From the NCBI GenBank assembly GCA_013397865.1, contig VZTI01000425.1:197-64196 (forward strand): a stretch of 64,000 nucleotides of DNA. Reading direction: 5' to 3'. The position numbers were made by a program, and so were the translations under genes. The first letter of the stretch is position 1. Every line of letters starts with the position of its first letter. Below are positions 48,781 through 62,350 of this stretch, in pieces. This DNA is from Struthidea cinerea (taxonomy: Eukaryota; Chordata; Aves; Passeriformes; Corcoracidae). The notes under the pieces are model-generated. The model was given only the letters and a program-made list of their open reading frames with translations, was not told the origin of the DNA and did not search any database.

Positions 48781-51066
48781 TCAAAGCAGAACACTCTAAC
48801 TGACCATATAAAAGTGTTGAGACCTTGCAAAAAGTAAATTCTCTTTTTTGTTTTAAAATCTCAGATGGTCTCAGAATTGGGTAAAACCACCCTCTTTTAC
48901 CCTAGCAGTGTTTTGAGTGATAAGTTTAAACTGCTTTTTAAATGAGATCTCAGTGTGAGGTGTGAATTTTCCTCTCCAGAAGTTCGAAGTCCTTAGAGCC
49001 CCATGTACACCACATTTCTTACCCTCCAGAAAAAAAACTTCCTGGCTGTTTGGCTAAGACAGGTGGTAACTAAAGCACTTCACCTGCCTTGCCAAGCTAA
49101 TGGCACCGTGTGAGTGGTGGCCTCATCCCTCATGAGTGGTAATGTCTGGAGAAAGCAGTTACTGCCTTCTGCATACTCTCATTTGACAGGGAATATCACC
49201 CATTGCCACGCTGCCTTTATCTCCTGCCTGGAGCCTGGAGATTTAGGCTGGTTTCTTAATAGCTTTGCTGTAAGCCACACTTGTCGTTGTGATGTGTATC
49301 TGGGAGGCAGGTATTAAGTATTAATAAACCTGCTATTTAGCTTGGGTTTGCAAGGTAGGGAAGATTGAGATCCTTATTTGTCAAGGCATTTAAAAGCGTG
49401 TTAAAAGTCCCATTAACATCAGTTCAACTACTCACATGCATAGAGATAAGGCTTTATCTAGACTGAGACTAGTGCTCAGTGCTTGAGAGAATATAACCCT
49501 AGATATATTGTCTCTGTATTTCCACATGCTCTAGATTCGCACATTAAATAATCAGTCATCTTTATAAGATTGCAGATTGTAATAAAGCATTTAGTATCAA
49601 AAACTCTTAACTTTTTTATCTTGCACAAGCATCCTGAAAACTAAGTTATTAAATAACTAAAAAATAATTTATGTTGCTTGCATATGGCATAGAGTACCCG
49701 TGGTCTGTGGGTTTGAACTTCTCCGTCTCTTACTGACAAAATACAGCACGTTTTTGGATCCAGAAAGTGTTATTTTATCCCCCTTCCCCTCCAAGAAAAA
49801 AAAGAAAGAGATCTCAGAAAATAACAATACAATTCAACAAGACAATTCAAAGAAAAAGTAGATATTACTGCAGAAGTGCTCCATTATTTTGTAAAGTGGC
49901 ATTGTGCTTTTCCCATGCAACAGTAGATTCATCAGTCATCAAGAATTACACAAGTACCTGTTTGTTCTTTCCTTTAAAAAAAAAAAATGTATTGCAGGCC
50001 CACAGAAATAAATGTGAGCCAAGATTTGATGGAACACTCCCCCACTAGCTCACGGGAAAGATTTACAGGAGAAGTCCCCTCACTTATTCACATGGAGATC
50101 TCACTGATTCTGTTCCAAGGCTGGAGTCATCAACAAGGCAGGCAACTTGGACACGAGGCAAATGTAGCTCACAGATCTGCAGCTGGGCTGGGAAATTCAG
50201 AAAGTCACATGAAATGCCCCAGAACAGCTGTCTAAGCAGATAGTTCAAATCCCATAAATTGTGCAGCAGGAATGAAGTAAGGAGATGAACCATTGCTGAT
50301 GGGGTTTAAGTTGCTGATTCATTTCCTTGTGTGTAGCACTGCTTTGGGTTTGGACTTCTATTTATTTTATTTTCTTATGCATTTTAAATGCAATCCCTCC
50401 AGATAATTTTATTATGAAACAGCAGTGCAGTGAATCAAGTTGAATCTCACACAGCCCATGATTTGGGTTCTGAACCAAATTTTCCCAAGATTGTGAACTT
50501 AGGGTCCCACTTCAGGGAGATCATTAATTTAAACATTATATTTGTCCTTGAATACTGATGTTAAATTAGAGTTTTCTGGAAAGTGCCACAAAAAGTCTGA
50601 ATCCCGAAAAATAAAGTACATTAACTGAAAGGAAAACTACTTTCTCTTAAAGCAGAAAGATTTCTTTGCTTCATTCACACCTTGTGCTTGTATTTTTAAT
50701 TTCCTGCTTTCCAAACAAACTGTGTTATCAGAGTTTTGAGTCTACTGTGCTTGGTTGTTTGTAATGAAGATAACACTTCCTGACCATACACTTGACTGCA
50801 ACAAAATAACTAAAGCCAATAAACTTGAATAAGGAGAAAATTATTGACATTATTTACTGCTTCTCATTAAGGGCATTAAAACAGATGTGCATCAAGGAAA
50901 AAAAATTAATTAATAGAATTAATTAATAGAGGCCAGCAAGTGCAACATTTAAAATGAAAGCAATTTAAAACATGTTTCGTTGCAAATTGCTTATAATGGA
51001 ATATTTAATTTTAAAAAACAAGCAATTAAAAAAGCATGGAAAAAATTAAATTAAATTACGATCAAC
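48781..51066. other. No gene recognised
   Basis: AT-rich. A tandem pair of a 13-base unit (ATTAATTAATAG + A) lies at 50905-50929. The 93-codon frame at 49767-50048 has no domain. Confidence 0.55.
50905..50929. repeat. Tandem pair of ATTAATTAATAG
   Basis: Two identical 12-base units separated by one A. Each contains the palindrome TTAATTAA. Confidence 0.85.
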
Positions 51067-51070
51067 CTGA
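51067..51070. repeat. Left target-site duplication CTGA
   Basis: CTGA at 51067-51070 recurs at 51547-51550, directly outside the LTR. The match continues for three more bases (TGA), partly because the LTR itself begins TGA. Confidence 0.6.
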
Positions 51071-51546
51071 TGAAAGGAATGAGACAGATTTGTCTTTACA
51101 AACAAACTGTAGGTCTGCTGATGGGTAAAAGCTAGATACTGAGAGGTGAAAGAAACAATGGAAGGAATTCCACTGATGGATGAAAGGCATGAGAGGGATT
51201 TGTCTTTACAAACCAGCTGTGGCTTTGCTGATAGGTAAAGAGAGATACTGAGAGACAAAAGAAGCAATGGGAAGAACCATAAATTCCATAGGAAAAGAAA
51301 AAGAAGGGGGTCTGTATTAGGTGATTTGGGAAGTCTGTACCTCCTAAGTACCTCAGCCAATGGGGAAAGAGAGAGGGAAATGCGGCTGGGAATTAAGGAC
51401 AAAAAGGAGGCTTCATCCTCTTACAATTAGAGAGACCTCAGGGGAATGCCCCATGGCCTCTCCCTTTATTCAAATAAAGTAACAGGACTCCTCTGTCTCC
51501 TCTTTGGACATAAACCTCTGGTGTTTGTGGATTCGTTTTCCTGACA
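51071..51546 (+). mobile_element. Solo LTR with a tandem duplication in U3
   Basis: It starts TGAAAGGAATGAG and ends TTTTCCTGACA with CTGA on both sides, a 4-bp duplication as made by gammaretrovirus-like (ERV1) integrases. The first 210 bases are two copies of a unit of about 106 bases (51068-51173 and 51174-51281) sharing GATTTGTCTTTACAAAC, 'gatactgagag' and 'aagaa.caatgg'. A CCAAT motif at about 51357, a 'ggctgggaattaaggac' block and AATAAA at 51473-51478 follow. U5 is about 70 bases. The 118-codon minus frame at 51046-51402 is a shadow. Confidence 0.8.
51473..51478 (+). terminator. Poly(A) signal of the solo LTR
   Basis: AATAAA 68 bases before the LTR end. Confidence 0.6.
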
Positions 51547-51550
51547 CTGA

Positions 51551-52054
51551 TGACTTCCAGCACTTAAAAGCCTAAACTGTAGGTCCCATCTGCTTAATAA
51601 ATATTCTGTCAAAACAGTGTGGGAGAATAATTTAAATGACATGGGTTTAAGAATTCAGCCATCAGCTTCCTGGCTCTTTCTCAGTGCTCCTCATAGAAGG
51701 TATGATCCTTTCAAAAAAACCCAATCTATTTATTCTAGCTGGATGGCTTTGTTTTAAACAAGAAAGGTTTCAGCTCTCTGGTAGATGCCGGGGTGGTCTT
51801 CGGAAAGATATCCAGCTCTACCTTTTTATTATTAAGAATAACTTTCCTGAGGGAAGTAGCATGAAGTTAAATCACGGGATAGGTGAGTCTGCAGTGACTT
51901 TTTGATAGGTGGTAACTGATAACATGAACAAGTTGGTAGTTTGCAGATAGTTGATGCAAAAGAATTGGGCTGGGAGGGTTACAGCTGATATTTGAGAAGT
52001 AAAAGGAACAGCAACTGTTCCATGAGGCCAGCATGTGGAACATGGGGTTATATT
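51551..52054. other. No gene recognised
   Basis: Spacer between two unrelated LTRs. The sequence 51900-52054 could belong to a longer U3 of the second LTR, but I see no boundary for it. Confidence 0.5.
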
Positions 52055-52485
52055 TGTTAAAATGGTTGCGGCCGATGCTCAGCACCAGGCCCGGTGGGCA
52101 AGGCCCGGCCGCGGGCGGGACGGGGGGAAGTTGGGTGAGGGCTGAGAGGCGGCTGCGGGTGAGGGGAGAGGCGGCTGAGGGACAGCTGGGAGTGAGCCTG
52201 TGATTGGCTGGGGAACGCGTGCACGGCGCGTGAGCGGGAAGCTGATTGGCTGAAAGGACGCGTGGCCAGCGGCGCTGCGGCTGAGGCAGCCAATGGGAGC
52301 CCTTCTGCTGTTCGGTTGGGTTCGGTTTCGGCTGTGTTCGGTTGAGATCAAGGGCATGGAGGGCGGCGGTTTGGGGCAATAAACGGATCTGCTTTGGGCA
52401 TGCAAGGGGGTCTCTCGGCTTCGTTCCCCATTGCTGCACCAGCGTTAGTTGTGGAAATCCATTTCTTTCTGAGGGTAAGCCTGCA
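52055..52485 (+). mobile_element. GC-rich LTR, likely ERVK-type (boundaries approximate)
   Basis: It starts about TGTTAAAATGG. The U3 is strongly GC- and CpG-rich, unlike all surrounding DNA. It has ATTGG at about 52204 and 52246, CCAAT at about 52293 and repeated 'gaggcggctg' and 'ggttcggtt' units. AATAAA at 52378-52383 is followed by 'tctctcggcttcgttcccc' and 'ttgctgcacca', a typical U5 of bird ERVK LTRs, and probably ends near 'taagcctgca'. No TATA box was seen. The flanks ATATT (52050-52054) and ATATA (52486-52490) are only a weak duplication candidate. The 235-codon minus frame at 51867-52574 runs antisense through it and reflects high GC. Confidence 0.72.
52378..52383 (+). terminator. 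Poly(A) signal of the GC-rich LTR
   Basis: AATAAA followed after about 25 bases by the G/T-rich 'gcatgcaagggggtctctcg'. Confidence 0.6.
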
Positions 52486-55400
52486 ATATAATCAGAAATT
52501 TTGAGGCTATTTTCCTCAAAGTTTTCTGGTTTTTTTCCCTTCTTCCCTGACCTTGGACAGGAGGTTGGAGTCAATAAAATGTATTCCTCTTTTCTGCTGT
52601 GAATCCTTCATTGTTGAGGAAATTTGGTTTGGTTGAGGTTTTCAAAACTTTTTTGGTTACATTTTTCAACTTTTCTTTCCATGTGTGTTTTCTGATTTGA
52701 CCTGGCAGAATTATGGCATTAAAATTTTCACCATGAGAGAGTTTTTGATGTGGCAGTTATAAAAACTTTATTAGTGAGGGCTTATGCTTTAGAAATTGGT
52801 ACTGGAAAACGCTTCTCCAGGTAAAGCGTGTGCCTACTTTTCTGTTGTTATCTCTGTAATAATTAAATATTAGCTAACTCTGCTTGACAGAAGCATTGGG
52901 AATGCTGCCTATGACCCATCAATGCCAGTGGAAAGCCCATCACTTACTGTGTGAGCTTTAAACAAATCCCAGGTTTGGGAGAGCATCCTTTGTCCATGCA
53001 GGCACCAAGAGTGGACTTGCATTTAACCACGGAAAAATAATTTCATTTCCCATGTCTGAGACTTCCCTCTGCATCAAACTCTCACAAGTTATTATTTGGC
53101 TGAATTTTGGGTCTAGAAGGACAGAACTGCTGGAGGTTTCATTGGTTCACAGCCAGGTAGCAGCTGTTCCAGGCGATAGCAGAAGGGTGACATGCTGCTT
53201 GAGACTGTCTCGGTGAATTCCCGCTGGTGTCAAAACCACCACTACGTCTTTGCAGTTTCAGCCAGAATGAAACAAATCTCCAAGGCTGGGAGTGTGTCTG
53301 TAGCTTATTTCTTCTTATTGGGGTAGGAATAAACTCTTTGAAGGAGTAGTTTTGACAGGTAAGGTAACACCACTGAATGATGGTATAAACGAGTGGATGG
53401 CTGGAGTTTGTTTTCATTTTCTTCCTTGGGAAGAATAGGGAGAGAGATCAGGAGAAACAAGGGGGCTTTTAAAAATAACATCTGTCATTCAGTATCCAGC
53501 CTGAAATCCGTGTTTATATATATATAATTCGAAGTAAACAAAACTGACATGATTCACAGTGTTCGATAACTGCAGTGCAAGGTCAATTAGCCTCAGTACA
53601 AATTGCAAACACTTGCAGACATATAACGGAACCCCTAAAAAACCCAAAAAAAGCAACTCATGGGCAGATTGAGCAACATAACTCACATGTCCATGTTTAC
53701 CAGCACACTTTCTGAGTTAATTCCAAGACTTTCTGAAAAGTTTGGGACCTAGAAGCAGCAATGGCAGAAAAACAAGTCACTTGTTTTGAGACTTCCATTG
53801 CTTTTCTCACTCCAGTGCCTTGACAGTGTTTAACCCCTTGGGATCAGACAAAGTGTATTTCAGCTTCTGCCAGACCTTGGAAGTGAGTTAAGGTGGCTTT
53901 TTCACCCTGTTTCCATGCATTTTCTTCACTTGCACTGCAATTCCCAGTGGGGATTCACATTTCAGTTTGGATGCCACATGACACGTCGATTGCCACATGC
54001 GATACAATGGCAATTACAGTAATTATTGTGGTCCTGCTCCTGGGCTGAAATCTCAGGAATCTGAGAGCAAGGGCAGAAAATACATTACTTCTGCTGGTTT
54101 GCTGGTTTTATTGCCCATGACTAGGCAACACAGTGCTTGGAAGGATGGGAGACTACTCTTTCCATCTTAATTTTGATCAGAACCCAATCATAGCACAGGA
54201 GCACTTATGAATGGATGAGCAGCTTCAAGCATCAATCTTTGTTGACAGTTTGTCAGTGGTAAAAATAACCCCCTAGTCATCGATTTGAGCTGGAATAATA
54301 TTGGGATTGATACTTGCTGCAATGGAAATACAAAAGTAAAAGGAATTGCTATTAACATTTAGAGGGAATGAAGAGCATGCATGTAGGCATGACATGGATA
54401 CATCAGCCCTTGCAGCAGGCATTAATTTAACTTTCTGCAACAGTTGGACAGCTTGGATAAAAGCCTGGTGTGGAAAATCACATGCACGTCAGTTTAACCC
54501 TGCCTGCTAAAATGGAATAGCAATTCTTTCCAGCACCTCAGTCCGCTCTATCAGGTTATTAAATGCAGGGTGGTGGTGCCAGGAGCTGCTCTGTTGCACA
54601 AACTGATACATTTAAAAAATGAACACAATTCATGTCAACACGTATTGGAATTACCCAGAATGGTTTTTCCAGCTATCACTTCTCTGTGTGTTTATGAATA
54701 AGTTTATGGGGATTTGTTCTGTTTTTGGCAGAAGGGAGTGGACTTTTGAATATCCACATTTCCATGAAAACAAGATTTCAGTCATACCTGGGGAATAGAA
54801 CACATCTATTATTCTATCCAGTATGAGCAAAGCTGGGGATGTTGTTTATGGCAGAGAGGGAGTAAGTGTGAAGTGCTTTGATTTAGGGGCGTGAGAGGAG
54901 GGTTTGGGGGGATCTGAGGGCATATTTTATTTTGCAGAATTATTTCAGGGTACAGAGGAGGAGAGGGGATATTCCAAACTGAGTCTAACTGTAGCACTAA
55001 TTTCCAGTTCTAATTTACTGCACAGTTCAACTGAATATTTCACTGTGAAGATACCAACGAGCTGGATCTTCATCTTCTTGAAGGCAGTAGAAACATGTGT
55101 CCACAAAGGCCAGTGCCCATAGAAGCTGATCTATTTAGTGAGAGAAGGAAGAAAGAATGTGGAAAAGAGAAGTAAAGAAAATATGAGTAATGTTGCCAGG
55201 TTTTGCCCTCTAGATTAAGTAATTACATGAAAGCCTTGACTATCTATTTTTCTACCTGTATCTCTAATTATCTTTAGCTCATTTAAGTATGTCTGTGTTC
55301 ATAACCATGAAAGCCTTAATCTGGAATATTATCATATCATGATCATAGCTTCATGGTACTGCTCAGAAACCAAATTAATGCATTTCAGCATTACAATCAC

Positions 55401-58400
55401 TGTGTATATGCACAAATATACATCCTTTGGATAGAAACCTGACTTAGAGAGTTCTGAATTCTCAGTTTGGCAACAGCTTGATAAGTTTAGGACGAGAGAG
55501 CCTTTTTGGAACTGTACCCCATTTAACCAGTGCCTCCTGAAAGACTCTGTGAGGACCTACCTGTGAGAGGTCCCCAGAACCTTTTGCTAATTCAGTCCCA
55601 GAAGAAAGAATGCAAAGAAATACTAAGGACCTCCAAAAACTGGTCTCTGACTTCAAAAAGCCATCCCTGAAAGGCCCCTCAGAAGAGCACTGGAGATTCA
55701 AAGGGCTAGGGCTGGCAGGGCTGGGGTTGGGGGGGAATGAGGCAGAGCAGGAGGAGGGTGTGCAATGCAAACAGAAATGGGAGCAGAAATACAGCCAGGA
55801 GGGGAAATTGTGAAAGTGAGAAGAAATAAAAGCTTGATCTTGCTGTGTCAAAGAATAGAGGAGTCAATGAGGAGATCTGAGAACTTCTAAAGACTTCCTA
55901 ATCTTCAAAGACTTAAAAAAATATTAAGGCTGGGGATTTTTTTTAGCATTTATAATATTATATGAGACAGAGCAGATATAGAAAGTGTTTAGGCACATAT
56001 AAAATAAAAATATTTAAAATAAAATCAAAACAGCCCTCAAGGTCCTTTTGAAAAGCAGCCCACCACCCCCAGGTAAGAAGACAAGGCTGAGTTTTATGAT
56101 CTTATCCAAGATGAATAAAATTTCAAAGTTTAAGCACAGCTCAGTGGCAATTTAGAGCAGAAGGGCAGTTATTTCCACTGTGAGAATGACAACTGTCAAG
56201 TGACAGTGACCTGCACAGCTGTGGGAGAGAAGCCGAGCACAGAACCGGAATGTTCTAACAGAATATCTCCTTGGCACATCAAACAAAGCTGAATCCCTCA
56301 TAAGCATGCCTTCACTTCCCTTTTACCATTGACATTTCTGATCCCAAGGGAGTTGTCGTGAAATAATACCCTTCAAACTGCCCCAGTTTTGTTACTGTTT
56401 TTTATTGCTAATCCTGTTTGGAAGGAATTTATGCTTGACCTTTAACTGGGTAGGTTTGCAGTCAGGTCTCAAGGAGCAGACAATTAGCAGCTAATCAATA
56501 AAAAGCATCATTGTTTCAGTAGTGCCTTTTCCTGCAAGGTTTAGACTTTTACTGGTCTCCAAATATCTGTAGTTTAGGTTGTATCAATGCCTTGAAGGTG
56601 GGAAGAATGTAGAGCAGAAAGCAGTGCTGATTCTGCTTGGCTGCCCAGCTTGACCAGTCAGATGCAGGTAGTAACTGTTATTTTCAGATCTATTGACTTA
56701 TTTTCACTTGCCTTAGAGACTTTTCAAACTGTGTTGATGCACTTTATCCTCTGAAATCCAGCCCTGTGTTAGGAAGAGTGAATGTGAACACTGAATTCAT
56801 ACATATCACATTTTAAAATGGAAATCTTATCGTGGTAAACGGTGAAAGACTACTTCTGTCCCATGCAGGCTGTCACCATGAAATCATTGTGTTCAAAAAA
56901 GTGCAATGAACAGCACTGGGGGATTTGAAAAAAATCTAGCGCTTGAGCTCATGCAAACTTAATGGAAGTCTAGGGCGGTTTTTTTTGGCAGCCCCCAGCT
57001 CTCAATGACTATGGTCTAGATTTCTCTAAGTTGATATTTTGATGGTAATTGTCCCTGGAAAAACCTCCTACTTCAGATGGTTTCTCTGAGTGTAAAGCTC
57101 CCAAAAGGGAAGGGACACTCAAGAACTTGCAATAAGTTCACAGAGAGCTCCTGGTGAGGATAAATAGCTTTGTCTTTAAATTACTACCACTATCAAAATC
57201 CTTCCTGCACTGTGAAAATGTCCCTTCTCTCCCATGGGGCCTCACATGTGAAGCACAGACTGTCTTTTACTGGTTTTAAGCCAACCCATAATTGAACATG
57301 GTGTATTGCAGTTGTAGATGAGAGGTCAATCTATTTGCCAAGTAATTGTCTGAAAATTACAGGAACAATAAACCACAAAGTTGTACAGTTTGTAACATAC
57401 AAGTTCAGGCTGGTAAGAAATGTTTTTGCATTTACTTGACATTTAACAAAATAATTACAAGCCCTTCAGGATAATTAGAATACATACTTTATTTGCAAAG
57501 TGCTTAAAATACTAGCTGACCTTTAGTAAGCGTGTTAATCAATAACAAACATGTAACTTGCTATTACGCCAATTAAACGCCTGTGTATTTTGTTCAGATG
57601 CTTAAAGGTGAAGGTTAAATCATGTTAAATCATTGCCCTGTCAGGATGGGCATTTGTCTCTGATGTGCTGCTTCCAAAGAACACAAGCAAAATATCCTCT
57701 GAAATGCCCCAGGGATCTGCCTGATCCAGTTCTTAATTTGCAGCAGTGATTTTAGAGCCTTATACTCCTGTGAGTTGCAGTCGTAGAACTCATTCCCAAG
57801 ATGCAGAGTTCTGAAGAGGCGATCCGTCTTTTGTCTCTCCAGAAAAGTTAATGAATTGAAGGGTGTCTGTGCTGAATGGTGCTTCTCTTGCAATGTCTTC
57901 CAACATCCAGAAAAATATAATGACCTTGGCTATAAGGCATCTTTCACCAGAAAGATGAATATCTTCTCCCAAGATAGAGATATCACAATGTTTTGTATGT
58001 ACTAATGAGTTCATACAATAAAGGTCAGTGTAGAGATAAAAAATATTTGTGTTGTGTTCTGCTTTTCTGTAACACTTGGTGCACGACCTCAAAAGTAAGA
58101 GGTGGAAATGTTTGCCAGTTGCAATCAAACGTTGTAGATTTGCTGCCAAATTTAGTCAGGTAGCTTAAAAGAAGAAAAGGAAAACAAGTACTATTTTTCT
58201 TTCTGCTCTTGCAGGAATTCTTCCAAGTTGTTATCTTTGCAAAAAAATCTATTCCCAACACAAGTGATCTAAGACCAGAACAGCGACTCATGTGATGTAA
58301 ATCAGCATTGCTCCACTAAGCTATAACTGTTCTGTTTTGTTCAAGAGCTGATCAAATGCATTTGAGAAAGGTGCAGTAAATTAATATGGCCATTCTCTCT

Positions 58401-61400
58401 CTTTTTCAGGAGTAATATGCCTCTGACTTTGCATAAAGGTCAATGAAGTGTTAAATTGAGGGTGATTAAATACATAGTGTGAAGGAAATGATTCTGAGGG
58501 AGAAGATATGAATGAGGATGCAATAAAAATAAGGTAATCATTGAATTATAAAAACAGCTTCTGATATACAGAGGCCAAAGCTGTAGTGACACATGTGCAG
58601 GGGAAATACCAAACAAAACTCTTTCCCTGCCATGCAATTGAGGTTTCTATATTGTCCTATGAAAAGTATTTTGTAATTTTCAATATTGGCTCTGTACCTG
58701 GAACTCACATGGTTAGAAATTTTAGATTCAAGTAACTCAGAACTGTTTTTTGTTAATATGAACCCCAAGCCCATAGCTTCCAGGAGAATTCTTTTTCATA
58801 CCTATATGCTTATCTAAAAGTTTCTGTTCCTGGTCCTGCCTTTACATTGCTATCACAATGCAACTAGGCAAGATGCTTATCTTTATTTAATTTGCTAAGG
58901 ACATGCAAATCAGATTGGGTATTTTCCAAGTGATATGTAAATTACAACCATTACAAAGCAATTTTTTTGTTCAATTTCAGTGTGGACTAGATTTTACTGA
59001 GGAAATAAGGAGCTCTGTGTTGCCTTAAGATCCCAAGGAGCTCCCGATTAATACTGAAGCCATTCTGGTCTGCAGGTTCCCATGATGCTCCTACACAAGG
59101 TTATGACAAGGTACAATTCCTCACATTCACTTGTTATATCCATCCTTTACATTCTAAAACGTGGCACAGACAAGAAATCAGACCATCAATATCTATGTTA
59201 CCCATGTGAAATAAAGCCTGATTTTGCAGATAATGCCTTCTGAATAAAACATTGCTCCCAAGTTGTAATCTAATTTCCCAACAGGTAAACAGGGAATTCT
59301 GCAACAGAGCTGATGAAACTAAAGTGAGACTCACATCAATAAAAACTGTCCCTAAAATATTCTTAAAGTGGAGTAGTACACCTTGGGTTTAGAATACACA
59401 GAAGTAGAGATTTATAGTCAGTGAGAAGTCGATGATGAAAAAGTTGAGAGGTTTTATGAGCCCTGAGGCAACAAAATGCCAAGATAACAGTGAGGCCATT
59501 TGAAATAAAAGCTCAGAAATCACTCTCAAAGAGGGCTGTTGATTTTCCATGTTAATAATTGATAAAATAGTATACAGACATCTTAGCTGTAGATGTAGCT
59601 GCCAAAAGCTGTGAAGCTGCATTAATATATCCTGCATTGCTTTGATGTGAAGATTTAAAATGTCACACACACACATACTGGAAAGTTTTATGCAGAAATA
59701 AGCTACTAATGATCCATTCATGAAGAGGTCCCAGTGACTTGATCTTTATGAATCACTGGTGTGTAAGGTGGAGCACAGTCCTAAGGGTGACATTTCTCTG
59801 GAGAGTGATTTTGCAGTTTTTCTTCCTGCTTCTGAATTGGATCATTTTGCATTTGCTTTTTCTGAGCTTATGGGAGTCCCATCATTCGCATTTCCCTAAT
59901 ACAGCTTTGATATATCTGGAAGAATGGGTAGAGTGCAGAAAGAGGAAATACTGTTATCTGGTGGCTGGAAAACTTGCCTGAGGAACTTGGATTTTTTTTT
60001 TTCCATAGCCTGTAAGTTTCCTGCATGTGGAGGCATCTGGAGGAGCAAACAGAGCTCACATTGATTTCAGCAGCAATTACAGATCACAACCACTGGCAGG
60101 ATTAATCTGGAGCATTGGTTAACAGCAGACTTCTTCCAATGCAGAAGATCAAAGTGTCACAAAATTGATTAGGAAGTTGTTATCTGTGTAAGATGTCTGG
60201 AGTTGGAGGTATGGACACCTGTCACCTCAGCAAGGAGTCACTGTACATGAAAGCTCAGAGCTGTTCTGCCGCAGACATCCAAGAATTGTGCTGAGAATTG
60301 TCACCTAGGCACAGGTCGGAGTGGATGTAGCAGTGATCCCATGTGCTTCCCTGAAGCTGAATGGCCTCATGGCACTGTTTCCAGTATTAACGGAAAGTCT
60401 ACATTTGTCTCAAACTCTGAAGAAAAAAGGAAATTATATTTAGATTTTATCGCCCCACATCTGTTCCTCTCTCCTTAGCAGGGCTTCCACTTGGCTGAGG
60501 CAATTTGTCAGCTTCTGGAACTGGAGATACCCAGTGGACTTTCTCCAGCATTATTTTCTCCCATGGCTGTTAGCCCCGTGCCGGGCCTCTCCAGGGAATA
60601 ACTGCCAACAAAGAGCCATTAAAGCAGTAGTAGACCCCCCTCTCAATTCTCTTTCCCTTACTGCTGATCTCTGCTTCCTCAGATAAGAAAGTGGTCATAT
60701 GCACACAAAGGAACTGTTCCCCACTGTTGAATATTTCATACGAGCTTCCTGTTGAAAGATTGATTTTTGCCACAGCTCTCTGACTTTATTTGTTGTCAAG
60801 AGGCACATGCACATTGTGTTTTCAAAATACAAATATGAATATTTGCTCTTTTGTCTGTGTTGGAGAGCTCTGACTGTGCCATGTCATGAGCCCTGTTTTC
60901 TACAAGAATCTGAAACTTACAAGCAAAGAAATGTTCAGGTTGAAATTGCTGTTCAGTTCAATCCTCTTGAGGACTTCTCACACCTCTCTATGTAAAGTTT
61001 GCATAAATTCTTAGTCTTAGACCAACATTTGCCAATTCACACAGGGCTATTAATAAGCACCATAAGTAGATAAAATATACTACAGAAGACACACAGACTA
61101 AAATAAGATTTTTATACTGGTTTATCTGCACCAGTAATTGTGCATCTTGAGATTTTTTTTTGAAACTGTACAGTATAGTTGTGGTTTAGCATAATAACGT
61201 ACTTCCATTACAATACAGACATTTTTGCACAATAGTTTGTCTGACACCAGCTGTCACAAGGGGCTAAACCAGGGGAACTTCTATTGCTTCATTTTATGAA
61301 CACCAGCCTCCATATTGTAGTATAACAAGTGCACTAAGCCTGCAACCTTGGGAAATTTGGGGAATATTTTTATTTCAATCACACCCAGTGTATCAGTTTT

Positions 61401-62214
61401 ATTTCATCAAGCATCACTCATGGGGATGTGTTCTTTATACCCACTGTTAACACAAGTGCTGTCCCTCACAATTCAGACTTCGAAGGTTCCCTCAGAAGGG
61501 AGTGGTACCATAAGGAAAATCTCCCAGATTTAGTTCCTGGTGTGTGACTTTCTGACATAATAATTCAGATATACAGTTTTTGACCCAGGGATGCCCATCA
61601 TGCTGCTGGTGTCTCTCTGTCCCTGTCCAATGACCCCAAAGGGTTCTAAATTTTCTAATGTCCTGCTGCAGGCTTCTACAAAATACCTTTCTAGGTTTTG
61701 TCCTGGCATTTTGCATTAGCAGAAAGTGTTTGTTGTGACGCCAGGACAGAAGCCCCCCGGAGCAGTGAGCTGAGCTCTAGGAGGGCTAAACCAAGTAACT
61801 CTGAAGTGCTGAAGGAGCGTCCCCAACTTACAGTGCTCCAATTAAGCATAAAGTCATTGTGCTCATGAATTTTCCAATTATATTTTCAAGGGTATAATGT
61901 GCACTTCAGCAGACTCTTCATCAGACACTCACCTTCATAGCACCAACTCCAAGTCAGGAGAGGGGGGGTGACTCGGGATTGGGGCAGGACCAGGTGCACA
62001 GCAGCTGCAAAGGTCATTAAGGTCATTCAGATAAGCCTGCTGTAAACTTGCAGATCAGTTTGTAGCTCACAGTGCTGCTGGTTTGGGGGAGGTTTGCTTT
62101 TTAAATGTCTTGTGTGATTCCAAGTACCATAAATAATCTTTCTTTTCAAAATTAAAAATTGGGTTTTTTCTGTTTTTTCTCTCTGTTTTGGTGTTTCTGA
62201 ATGATCCTCCTGGG
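52486..62214. other. Long stretch without recognisable gene or transposon
   Basis: Nearly 10 kb of AT-rich DNA. Only short simple repeats are visible: (TA)n at 53515-53526 and (CA)n at 59666-59675. Frames up to 129 codons (55462-55851 minus) and 119 codons (57790-58149 minus) show no domain. The lack of CR1 and LTR pieces contrasts with the rest of the window. Confidence 0.5.
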
Positions 62215-62350
62215 TGCTGCCAGCCCAGAAAAGCTCTTTTCAAACCTGCCAGGGGATGGGGCATCCACCAACACTTCAGTTCAGCCTGTGCAGCAGTGCT
62301 GCCTTCAACCAGGCAAAGTGGTACCATGTCACCCTGCCCAGCAGAAAAGT
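62215..62350 (-). mobile_element. Possible degraded CR1 LINE fragment
   Basis: 'ggggatggggcatccacca' followed by 'cagcctgtgcagcagtgctg' resembles the reverse complement of the CR1 ORF2 3' region ('gggcatccacaa..' and 'caacctgtgccagtgct'). No terminus is preserved. Confidence 0.4.

Noticed and set aside
51867..52574. 235-codon minus-strand open frame, the longest in the window
   Set aside because: It runs antisense through the GC-rich LTR promoter and its AT-rich flanks. The sequence is P/S/R-rich from CpG-rich DNA, with no domain.
54824..54863. 40-base exon candidate before GTAAGT
   Set aside because: Same reason: chance-level match, weak last exon base, no protein similarity.
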